A stretch of DNA of 64,000 bases, from the NCBI GenBank assembly GCA_964036665.1, contig OZ038530.1:2852001-2916000 (forward strand). Direction: 5' to 3'. The translations under genes and the position numbers were made by a program. The notes under the pieces are model-generated. The model was not told where the DNA came from and did no database searches. It was given only the letters and a program-made list of their open reading frames with translations. This DNA comes from Gordius sp. MW1 (Eukaryota > Nematomorpha > Gordioida > Gordea > Gordiidae). Shown one piece after another: positions 38,461 to 50,432 of this stretch; within the stretch, counting starts at the first letter, position 1; each line of letters starts with the position of its first letter.

Positions 38461-41400
38461 ATGAAAGTTGTCGTTTTCAGACGTGGTTTAAATGATAAAA
38501 AGTAAAAATTTATCAGAATCAGAGAACTATTACTTTGAAATCATGATCGCATAGAGCAGTTTTCAAAAGTTAAGCATTCACGTTGCGATACAACAAACTA
38601 CTCGCAACAATAAAACTATGTCTTTAAAATGATAGTTCTCGCAGCTTAAAACCGCTTCTCGGAAGTCAATCGAGGATAATAGGATTCTCAAATTGGCTTA
38701 CTTTTATATATTTTTTTACGCTCTTTCACATAGAATGGAAAAAAATAAATATTTTTACCTCAAAATTTTTCACATATCTTTCTTTCAACCGTATTCATCC
38801 TATGAAAGTTGTCGTTTTCAGACGTGGTTTAAATGATAAAAAGTAAAAACTTATCAGAATCCGAGAACTATTACTTTTAAATCATGATCGCATAGAATAG
38901 TTTTCAAAAATTAAGCACTCACGTTAGATACACCAAAAATCGCAACACTAAAACGTTTTCTTTAAAATGATAGTTTTCGCAGCTTAAAACCTCTTTTCGG
39001 AAGTCAATCGAGGATAATAGGATTCTCAAATTGGTTTACTTTTATATATTTTTTAGAGCTCTTTCACATAGAATCGAAAAAAATAAATCTTTTGACCTCA
39101 AAATTTTTCTCATTTTTTTCTTTCAACCGTATTCATCCGATGAAAGTTGTCTTTTCCAGACGTGGTTTCCATGATTAAAAGTATAAATTTATCAGAATCA
39201 GAAAACTATTACTTTGAAATCATGATCGCATAGACCAGTTTTCAAAAATTAAGCAATCAAGTTGCGATACAACAAACTAATCGCTACAACAAAACCTTGT
39301 CTTTTGTCAAAATGATAGTTCTCGCAGCTTAAAACTTCTTTTCGGAAGTCAATCGAGGATAATAGGATTCTCAAATTGGCTTACTTTTATATATTTTTTT
39401 ACGCTCTTTCACATATAATGGAAAAAATAAATATTTTTACCTCAAAATTTTTCACATATTTTTCTTTCAACTGTATTCATCCTATGAAAGTTGTCGTTTT
39501 CAGACGTGGTTTAAATGATAAAAAGTAAAAACTTATCAGAATCAGAGAACTATTACTTTGAATCATGATCGCATAAAGCAGTTTTCAAAAGTTAAGCATT
39601 CACGTTGCGATACAACAAACTAATCGCAACAATAAAACGTTGTCTTTAAAATGATAGTTCTCGCAGCTTAAAACCTCTTTTCGGAAGTCAATCGAGGATA
39701 ATAGGATTCTCAAATTGGTTTACTTTTATATATTTTTTAGAGCTCTTTCACATAGAATCGAAAAAAATAAATCTTTTGACCTCAAAATTTTTCTCATTTT
39801 TTTCTTTCAACCGTATTCATCCGATGAAAGTTGTCGTTTCCAGACGTGGTTTCCATGATTAAAAGTATAAATTTATCAGAATCAGAAAACTATTACTTTG
39901 AAATCATGATCGCATAGACCAGTTTTGAAAAATTAAGCACTCACGTTGCGATACAACAAACTAATCGCAACAATAAAACGTTGTATTTTGTCAAAATGAT
40001 AGTTCTCGCAGCTTGAAACCTCTTTTCGGAAGTCAATCGAGGATAATAGAATTCTCAAATTGGCTTACTTTTATATATTTTTTACGCTCTTTTACATAGA
40101 ATGGAAAAAATAAATATTTTTACCTCAAAATTTTTCACATATTTTTCTTTCAACCGTATTCATCCTATGAAAGTTGTCGTTTCCAGACGTGGTTTCCATG
40201 ATAAAAAGTAAAAATTTATCAGAATCAGAGAACTATTACTTTGAAATCATGATCGCATAGAGCAGTTTTCAAAAGTTAAGCATTCACGTTGCGATACAAC
40301 AAACTAATCGCAACAATAAAACGTTGTCTTTAAAATGATAGTTCTCGCAGCTTAAAACCGCTTCTCGGAAGTCAATCGAGGATAATAGGATTCTCAAATT
40401 GGCTTACTTTTATATATTTTTTTACGCTCTTTCACATAGAATGGAAAAAAATAAATATTTTTACCTCAAAATTTTTCACATATCTTTCTTTCAACCGTAT
40501 TCATCCTATGAAAGTTGTCGTTTTCAGACGTGGTTTAAATGATAAAAAGTAAAAACTTATCAGAATCAGAGAACTATTACTTTGAAATCATGATCGCATA
40601 GAGCAGTTTTCAAAAGTTAAGCATTCACGTTGCGATACAACAAACTAATCGCAACAATAAAACGTTGTCTTTAAAATGATAGTTCTCGCAGCTTAAAACC
40701 TCTTTTCGGAAGTCAATCAAGGATAATAGGATTCTCAAATTGGTTTACTTTTATATATTTTTTAGAGCTCTTTCACATAGAATCGAAAAAAATAAATCTT
40801 TTGACCTCAAAATTTTTCTCATTTTTTTCTTTCAACCGTATTTATCCGATGAAAGTTGTCGTTTCCAGACGTGGTTTCCATGATTAAAAGTATAAATTTA
40901 TCAGAATCAGAAAACTATTACTTTGAAATCATGATCAGATAGACCAGTTTTGAAAAATTAAGCACTCACGTTGCGATACAACAAACTAATCGCAACAATA
41001 AAACGTTGTATTTTGTCAAAATGATAGTTCTCGCAGATTGAAACCTCTTTTCGGAAGTCAATCGAGGATAATAGAATTCTCAAATTGGCTTACTTTTATA
41101 TATTTTTTACGCTCTTTCACATAGAATGGAAAAAATAAATATTTTTACCTCAAAATTTTTCACATATTTTTCTCTCAATCGTATTCATCCTATGAAAGTT
41201 GTCGTTTCCAGACGTGGTTTCCATGATAAAAAGTAAAAATTTATCAGAATCAGAGAACTATTACTTTGAAATCATGATCGCATAGAGCAGTTTTCAAAAG
41301 TTAAGCATTCACGTTGCGATACAACAAACTAATCGCAACAATAAAACGTTGTGTTTAAAATGATAGTTCTCGCAGCTTAAAACCGCTTCTCGGAAGTCAA

Positions 41401-42905
41401 TCGAGGATAATAGGATTCTCAAATTGGCTTACTTTTATATATTTTTTTACGCTCTTTCACATAGAATGGAAAAAAATAAATATTTTTACCTCAAAATTTT
41501 TCACATATCTTTCTTTCAACCGTATTCATCCTATGAAAGTTGTCGTTTTCAGACGTGGTTTAAATGATAAAAAGTAAAAACTTATCAGAATCCGAGAACT
41601 ATTACTTTTAAATCATGATCGCATAGAATAGTTTTCAAAAATTAAGCACTCACGTTAGATACACCAAACTAATCGCAACACTAAAACGTTTTCTTTAAAA
41701 TGATAGTTTTCGCAGCTTAAAACCTCTTTTCGGAAGTCAATCGAGGATAATAGGATTCTCAAATTGGTTTACTTTTATATATTTTTTAGAGCTCTTTCAC
41801 ATAGAATCGAAAAAAATAAATCTTTTGACCTCAAAATTTTTCTCATTTTTTTCTTTCAACCGTATTCATCCGATGAAAGTTGTCGTTTCCAGATGTGGTT
41901 TCCATGATTAAAAGTATAAATTTATCAGAATCAGAAAACTATTACTTTGAAATCATGATCGCATAGACCAGTTTTGAAAAATTAAGCACTCACGTTGCGA
42001 TACAACAAACTAATCGCAACAATAAAACGTTGTATTTTGTCAAAATGATAGTTCTCGCAGCTTGAAACCTCTTTTCTGAAGTCAATCGAGGATAATAGGA
42101 TTCTCAAATTGGCTTACTTTTATATATTTTTTCAAGCTCTTTCACATAGAATGGAAAAAAATAAATAATTTTACCTCAAAATTTTTCACATATTTTTCTT
42201 TCAACCGTATTCATGCTATGAAAGTTGTCGTTTTCAGACGTGGTTTCCATGATAAAAAGTAAAAACTTATCAGAATCAGAGAACTATTACTTTGAAATAA
42301 TGATCGCATAGACCAGTTTTCATAAATTAAGCAATCACGTTGCGATACAACAAACTAATCGCAACAACAAAACCTTCCTTGTCTTTTGTCAAAATGATAG
42401 TTCTCGCAGCTTAAAACTTCTTTTCGGAAGTCAATCGAGGATAATAGGATTCTCAAATTGGCTTACTTTTATATATTTTTTTACGCTCATTCACATAGAA
42501 TGGAAAAAATAAATATTTTTACCTCAAAGTTTTTCACATATTTTTCTTTCAACCGTATTCATCCTATGAAAGTTGTCGTTTCCAGACGTGGTTTCCATGA
42601 TTAAAAGTAAAAACTTATCAGAATCAGAGAACTATTACTTTGAAATCATGATCGCATAGACCAGTTTTCAAAAGTTAAGCATTCACGTTGCGATACAACA
42701 AACTAATCGCAACAATAAAACGTTGTCTTTAAAATGATAGTTCTCGCAGCTTAAAACCGCTTCTCGGAAGTCAATCGAGGATAATAGGATTCTCAAATTG
42801 GCTTACTTTTATATATTTTTTTACGCTCTTTCACATAAAATGGAAAAAATAGATATTTTTACCTCAAAATTTTTCACATATTTTTCTTTCAACCGTATTC
42901 ATCCT
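38461..42905. repeat. Higher-order repeat, 13-mer of 4,445 bp, copy 2
   Basis: This repeats 34,016-38,460 with the same private marks: CTATG at 38,616, CAAGTTGCG near 39,258, TGATCAGATAG near 40,932, TTCTCTCAATCG near 41,170 and CCAGATGTGG near 41,889. The few differences I noticed are AACTACTCGC (38,598), GCATAAAGCAG (39,572), AATCATGATCGC against AATCATAATCGC (40,590 against 36,145) and TTCATAAATT (42,320). The first monomer is a hybrid: it begins as R1 and continues as R3 from about 38,500, which marks the joint. Confidence 0.88.
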
Positions 42906-45900
42906 ATGAAAGTTGTCGTTTTCAGACGTGGTTTAAATGATAAAAAGTAAAAACTTATCAGAATCCGAGAACTATTACTTTGAAATCATGATCGCATAGA
43001 GCAGTTTTCAAAAGTTAAGCATTCACGTTGCGATACAACAAACTAATCGCAACAATAAAACGGTGTCTTTAAAATGATAGTTCTCGCAGCTTAAAACCTC
43101 TTTTCGGAAGTCAATCGAGGATAATAGGATTCTCAAATTGGTTTACTTTTATATATTTTTTAGAGCTCTTTCACATAGAATCGAAAAAAATAAATCTTTT
43201 GACCTCAAAATTTTTCTCATTTTTTTCTTTCAACCGTATTCATCCGATGAAAGTTGTCGTTTCCAGACGTGGTTTCCATGATTAAAAGTATAAATTTATC
43301 AGAATCAGAAAACTATTACTTTGAAATCATGATCGCATAGACCAGTTTTGAAAAATTAAGCACTCACGTTGCGATACAACAAACTAATCGCAACAATAAA
43401 ACGTTGTATTTTGTCAAAATGATAGTTCTCGCAGCTTGAAACCTCTTTTCGGAAGTCAATCGAGGATAATAGAATTCTCAAATTGGCTTACTTTTATATA
43501 TTTTTTACGCTCTTTCACATAGAATGGAAAAAATAAATACTTTTACCTCAAAATTTTTCACATATTTTTCTTTCAACCGTATTCATCCTATGAAAGTTGT
43601 CGTTTCCAGACGTGGTTTCCATGATAAAAAGTAAAAATTTATCAGAATCAGAGAACTATTACTTTGAAATCATGATCGCATAGAGCAGTTTTCAAAAGTT
43701 AAGCATTCACGTTGCGATACAACAAACTAATCGCAACAATAAAACGTTGTCTTTAAAATGATAGTTCTCGCAGCTTAAAACCGCTTCTCGGAAGTCAATC
43801 GAAAATAATAGGATTCTCAAATTGGCTTACTTTTATATATTTTTTTACGCTCTTTCACATAGAATGGAAAAAAATAAATATTTTTACCTCAAAATTTTTC
43901 ACATATCTTTCTTTCAACCGTATTCATCCTATGAAAGTTGTCGTTTTCAGACGTGGTTTAAATGATAAAAAGTAAAAACTTATCAGAATCCGAGAACTAT
44001 TACTTTTAAATCATGATCGCATAGAATAGTTTTCAAAAATTAAGCACTCACGTTAGATACACCAAACTAATCGCAACACTAAAACGTTTTCTTTAAAATG
44101 ATAGTTTTCGCAGCTTAAAACCTCTTTTCGGAAGTCAATCGAGGATAATAGGATTCTCAAATTGGTTTACTTTTATATATTTTTTAGAGCTCTTTCACAT
44201 AGAATCGAAAAAAATAAATCTTTTGACCTCAAAATTTTTCTCATTTTTTTCTTTCAACCGTATTCATCCGATGAAAGTTGTCGTTTCCAGACGTGGTTTC
44301 CATGATTAAAAGTATAAATTTATCAGAATCAGAAAACTATTACTTTGAAATCATGATCGCATAGACCAGTTTTGAAAAATTAAGCACTCACGTTGCGATA
44401 CAACAAACTAATCGCAACAATAAAACGTTGTATTTTGTCAAAATGATAGTTCTCGCAGCTTGAAACCTCTTTTCTGAAGTCAATCGAGGATAATAGGATT
44501 CTCAAATTGGCTTACTTTTATATATTTTTTCAAGCTCTTTCACATAGAATGGAAAAAAATAAATAATTTTACCTCAAAATTTTTCACATATTTTTCTTTC
44601 AACCGTATTCATGCTATGAAAGTTGTCGTTTTCAGACGTGGTTTAAATGATAAAAAGTAAAAACTTATCAGAATCCGAGAACTATTACTTTGAAATCATG
44701 ATCGCATAGAGCAGTTTTCAAAAGTTAAGCATTCACGTTGCGATACAACAAACTAATCGCAACAATAAAACGGTGTCTTTAAAATGATAGTTCTCGCAGC
44801 TTAAAACCTCTTTTCGGAAGTCAATCGAGGATAATAGGATTCTCAAATTGGTTTACTTTTATATATTTTTTAGAGCTCTTTCACATAGAATCGAAAAAAA
44901 AAAATCTTTTGACCTCAAAATTTTTCTCATTTTTTTCTTTCAACCGTATTCATCCGATGAAAGTTGTCGTTTCCAGACGTGGTTTCCATGATTAAAAGTA
45001 TAAATTTATCAGAATCAGAAAACTATTACTTTGAAATCATGATCGCATAGACCAGTTTTGAAAAATTAAGCACTCACGTTGCGATACAACAAACTAATCG
45101 CAACAATAAAACGTTGTATTTTGTCAAAATGATAGTTCTCGCAGCTTGAAACCTCTTTTCGGAAGTCAATCGAGGATAATAGAATTCTCAAATTGGCTTA
45201 CTTTTATATATTTTTTACGCTCTTTCACATAGAATGGAAAAAATAAATATTTTTACCTCAAAATTTTTCACATATTTTTCTCTCAACCGTATTCATCCTA
45301 TGAAAGTTGTCGTTTCCAGACGTGGTTTCCATGATAAAAAGTAAAAATTTATCAGAATCAGAGAACTATTACTTTGAAATCATGATCGCATAGAGCAGTT
45401 TTCAAAAGTTAAGCATTCACGTTGCGATACAACAAACTAATCGCAACAATAAAACGTTGTCTTTAAAATGATAGTTCTCGCAGCTTAAAACCGCTTCTCG
45501 GAAGTCAATCGAAAATAATAGGATTCTCAAATTGGCTTACTTTTATATATTTTTTTACGCTCTTTCACATAGAATGGAAAAAAATAAATATTTTTACCTC
45601 AAAATTTTTCACATATCTTTCTTTCAACCGTATTCATCCTATGAAAGTTGTCGTTTTCAGACGTGGTTTAAATGATAAAAAGTAAAAACTTATCAGAATC
45701 CGAGAACTATTACTTTTAAATCATGATCGCATAGAATAGTTTTCAAAAATTAAGCACTCACGTTAGATACACCAAACTAATCGCAACACTAAAACGTTTT
45801 CTTTAAAATGATAGTTTTCGCAGCTTAAAACCTCTTTTCGGAAGTCAATCGAGGATAATAGGATTCTCAAATTGGTTTACTTTTATATATTTTTTAGAGC

Positions 45901-48035
45901 TCTTTCACATAGAATCGAAAAAAATAAATCTTTTGACCTCAAAATTTTTCTCATTTTTTTCTTTCAACCGTATTCATCCGATGAAAGTTGTCGTTTCCAG
46001 ACGTGGTTTCCATGATTAAAAGTATAAATTTATCAGAATCAGAAAACTATTACTTTGAAATCATGATCGCATAGACCAGTTTTGAAAAATTAAGCACTCA
46101 CGTTGCGATACAACAAACTAATCGCAACAATAAAACGTTGTATTTTGTCAAAATGATAGTTCTCGCAGCTTGAAACCTCTTTTCTGAAGTCAATCGAGGA
46201 TAATAGGATTCTCAAATTGGCTTACTTTTATATATTTTTTCAAGCTCTTTCACATAGAATTGAAAAAAATAAATAATTTTACCTCAAAATTTTTCACATA
46301 TTTTTCTTTCAACCGTATTCATGCTATGAAAGTTGTCGTTTTCAGACGTGGTTTAAATGATAAAAAGTAAAAACTTATCAGAATCCGAGAACTATTACTT
46401 TGAAATCATGATCGCATAGAGCAGTTTTCAAAAGTTAAGCATTCACGTTGCGATACAACAAACTAATCGCAACAATAAAACGGTGTCTTTAAAATGATAG
46501 TTCTCGCAGCTTAAAACCTCTTTTCGGAAGTCAATCGAGGATAATAGGATTCTCAAATTGGTTTACTTTTATATATTTTTTAGAGCTCTTTCACATAGAA
46601 TCGAAAAAAATAAATCTTTTGACCTCAAAATTTTTCTCATTTTTTTCTTTCAACCGTATTCATCCGATGAAAGTTGTCGTTTCCAGACGTGGTTTCCATG
46701 ATTAAAAGTATAAATTTATCAGAATCAGAAAACTATTACTTTGAAATCATGATCGCATAGACCAGTTTTGAAAAATTAAGCACTCACGTTGCGATACAAC
46801 AAACTAATCGCAACAATAAAACGTTGTATTTTGTCAAAATGATAGTTCTCGCAGCTTGAAACCTCTTTTCGGAAGTCAATCGAGGATAATAGAATTCTCA
46901 AATTGGCTTACTTTTATATATTTTTTACGCTCTTTCACATAGAATGGAAAAAATAAATATTTTTACCTCAAAATTTTTCACATATTTTTCTCTCAACCGT
47001 ATTCATCCTATGAAAGTTGTCGTTTCCAGACGTGGTTTCCATGATAAAAAGTAAAAATTTATCAGAATCAGAGAACTATTACTTTGAAATCATGATCGCA
47101 TAGAGCAGTTTTCAAAAGTTAAGCATTCACGTTGCGATACAACAAACTAATCGCAACAATAAAACGTTGTCTTTAAAATGATAGTTCTCGCAGCTTAAAA
47201 CCGCTTCTCGGAAGTCAATCGAAAATAATAGGATTCTCAAATTGGCTTACTTTTATATATTTTTTTACGCTCTTTCACATAGAATGGAAAAAAATAAATA
47301 TTTTTACCTCAAAATTTTTCACATATCTTTCTTTCAACCGTATTCATCCTATGAAAGTTGTCGTTTTCAGACGTGGTTTAAATGATAAAAAGTAAAAACT
47401 TATCAGAATCCGAGAACTATTACTTTTAAATCATGATCGCATAGAATAGTTTTCAAAAATTAAGCACTCACGTTAGATACACCAAACTAATCGCAACACT
47501 AAAACGTTTTCTTTAAAATGATAGTTTTCGCAGCTTAAAACCTCTTTTCGGAAGTCAATCGAGGATAATAGGATTCTCAAATTGGTTTACTTTTATATAT
47601 TTTTTAGAGCTCTTTCACATAGAATCGAAAAAAATAAATCTTTTGACCTCAAAATTTTTCTCATTTTTTTCTTTCAACCGTATTCATCCGATGAAAGTTG
47701 TCGTTTCCAGACGTGGTTTCCATGATTAAAAGTATAAATTTATCAGAATCAGAAAACTATTACTTTGAAATCATGATCGCATAGACCAGTTTTGAAAAAT
47801 TAAGCACTCACGTTGCGATACAACAAACTAATCGCAACAATAAAACGTTGTATTTTGTCAAAATGATAGTTCTCGCAGCTTGAAACCTCTTTTCTGAAGT
47901 CAATCGAGGATAATAGGATTCTCAAATTGGCTTACTTTTATATATTTTTTCAAGCTCTTTCACATAGAATGGAAAAAAATAAATAATTTTACCTCAAAAT
48001 TTTTCACATATTTTTCTTTCAACCGTATTCATGCT
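42906..48035. repeat. Higher-order repeat, 5-mer of 1,710 bp, three tandem copies
   Basis: Copies start at 42,906, 44,616 and 46,326. AAAACGGTGTC (CGGTG at 43,061, 44,771 and 46,481) and TCGAAAATAATAGG (GAAAATAATA at 43,801, 45,511 and 47,221) recur at exactly 1,710. I noticed only a handful of differences: AATACTTTTACC in copy 1 (43,536), a T to A change in the A-rich run of copy 2 (about 44,899), GAATTGAAAA in copy 2 (46,258) and TTCTCTC in copies 2 and 3. This is the cleanest tandem higher-order repeat of the window. Confidence 0.92.
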
Positions 48036-50432
48036 ATGAAAGTTGTCGTTTTCAGACGTGGTTTCCATGATAAAAAGTAAAAACTTATCAGAATCAGAGA
48101 ACTATTACTTTGAAATAATGGTCGCATAGACCAGTTTTCAAAAATTAAGCAATCACGTTGCGATACAACAAACTAATCGCAACAACAAAACCTTCCTTGT
48201 CTTTTGTCAAATGATAGTTCTCGCAGCTTAAAACTTCTTTTCGGAAGTCAATCGAGGATAATAGGATTCTCAAATTGGCTTACTTTTATATATTTTTTTA
48301 CGCTCTTTCACATAGAATGGAAAAAATAAATATTTTTACCTCAAAATTTTTCACATATTTTTCTTTCAACCGTATTCATCCTATGAAAGTTGTCGTTTTC
48401 AGACGTGGTTTCCATGATTAAAAGTAAAAACTTATCAGAATCAGAGAACTATTACTTTGAAATCATGATCGCATAGACCAGTTTTCAAAAGTTAAGCATT
48501 CACGTTGCGATACAACAAATTAATCGCAACAATAAAACGTTGTCTTTAAAATGATAGTTCTCGCAGCTTAAAACCGCTTCTCGGAAGTCAATCGAGGATA
48601 ATAGGATTCTCAAATTGGCTTACTTTTATATATTTTTTTACGCTCTTTCACATAAAATGGAAAAAATAGATATTTTTACCTCAAAATTTTTCACATATTT
48701 TTCTTTCAACCGTATTCATCTTATGAAAGTTGTCGTTTTCAGACGTGGTTTAAATGATAAAAAGTAAAAACTTATCAGAATCCGAGAACTATTACTTTTA
48801 AATCATGATCGCATAGACCAGTTTTCAAAAATTAAGCAATCACGTTAGATACAACAAACTAATCGCAACACTAAAACGTTGTCTTTAAAATGATAGTTCT
48901 CGCAGCTTAAAACCTCTTTTCGGAAGTCAATCGAGGATAATAGGATTCTCAAATTGGTTTACTTTTATACATTTTTAAGAGCTCTTTCACATAGAATCGA
49001 AAAAAATAAATCTTTTGACCTCAAAATTTTTCTCATTTTTTTCTTTTAACCGTATTCATCCGATGAAAGTTGTCGTTTCCAGACGTGGTTTCCATGATTA
49101 AAAGTATAAATTTATCAGAATCAGAAAACTATTACTTTGAAATCATGATCGCATAGACCAGTTTTGAAAAATTAAGCACTCACGTTGCGATACAACAAAC
49201 TAATCGCAACAATAAAACGTTGTATTTTGTCAAAATGATAGTTCTCGCAGCTTGAAACCTCTTTTTGGAAGTCAATCGAGGATAATAGGATTCTCAAATT
49301 GGCTTACTTTTATATATTTTTTTACGCTCTTTTACATAGAATGGAAAAAAATAAATATTTTTACCTCAAAATTTTTCACATATCTTTCTTTCAACCGTAT
49401 TCATCCTATAAAAGTTGTCGTTTTCAGACGTGGTTTAAATGATAAAAAGTAAAAACTTATCAGAATCCGAGAACTATTACTTTTAAATAATGATCGCATA
49501 GACCAGTTTTCAAAAATTAAGCAATCACGTTAGATACAACAAACTAATCGCAACACTAAAACGTTGTCTTTAAAATGATAGTTCTCGCAGCTTAAAACCT
49601 CTTTTCGGAAGTCAATCGAGGATAATAGGATTCTCAAATTGGTTTACTTTTATACATTTTTAAGAGCTCTTTCACATAGAATCGAAAAAAATAAATCTTT
49701 TGACCTCAAAATTTTTCTCATTTTTTTCTTTCAACCGTATTCATCCGATGAAAGTTGTCGTTTCCAGACGTGGTTTCCATGATTAAAAGTATAAATTTAT
49801 CAGAATCAGAAAACTATTACTTTGAAATCATGATCGCATAGACCAGTTTTGAAAAATTAAGCACTCACGTTGCGATACAACAAACTAATCGCAACAATAA
49901 AACGTTGTATTTTGTCAAAATGATAGTTCTCGCAGCTTGAAACCTCTTTTCGGAAGTCAATCGAGGATAATAAGATTCTCAAATTGGCTTACATTTATAT
50001 ATTTTTTTACGCTCTTTCACATAGAATGGAAAAAATAAATATTTTTACCTCAAAATTTTTCACATATTTTTCTTTCAACCGTATTCATCCTATGAAAGTT
50101 GTCGTTTCCAGACGTGGTTTCCATGATAAAAACTAAAATTTTATCAGAATCAGAGAACTATTACTTTGAAATCATGATCGCATAGAGCAGTTTTCAAAAG
50201 TTAAGCATTCACGTTGCGATACAACAAACTAATCGCAACAATAAAACGTTGTCTTTAAAATGATAGTTCTCGCAGCTTAAAACCGCTTCTCGGAAGTCAA
50301 TCGAGGATAATAGGATTCTCAAATTGGCTTACTTTTATATATTTATTCAAGCTCTTTCACATAGAATCGAAAAAAATAAATCTTTTTACCTCAAAATTTT
50401 TCACATTTTTTTCTTTCAACCGTATTCATCAT
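48036..50432. repeat. Seven-monomer segment that recurs at 62,070
   Basis: The order is: an ATAATG-type monomer with the CCTT duplication, a left-like monomer, an R3-like monomer with CATAAAATGG (48,651), R1, R2, R1, R2, R3-like. Two R1 copies have TATACATTTTTAAGAGCTC (about 48,967 and 49,650). The segment matches 62,070 onward at offset 14,034 up to the R1-R2 pair, then at 13,349 afterwards, because the later copy has one R1-R2 pair where this one has two. A private change is ATAATGGTCGC (48,115). A 66-codon frame at 49252 is repeat-derived (TTG start). Confidence 0.8.

Noticed and set aside
34016-48035. Assembly artefact as the sole explanation of near-identical blocks
   Set aside because: Copies carry private differences and the block sizes differ (1,710, 4,445, 5,129), which suits real exchange. 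It cannot be fully excluded without read data, so it is kept as a test and not as a conclusion.
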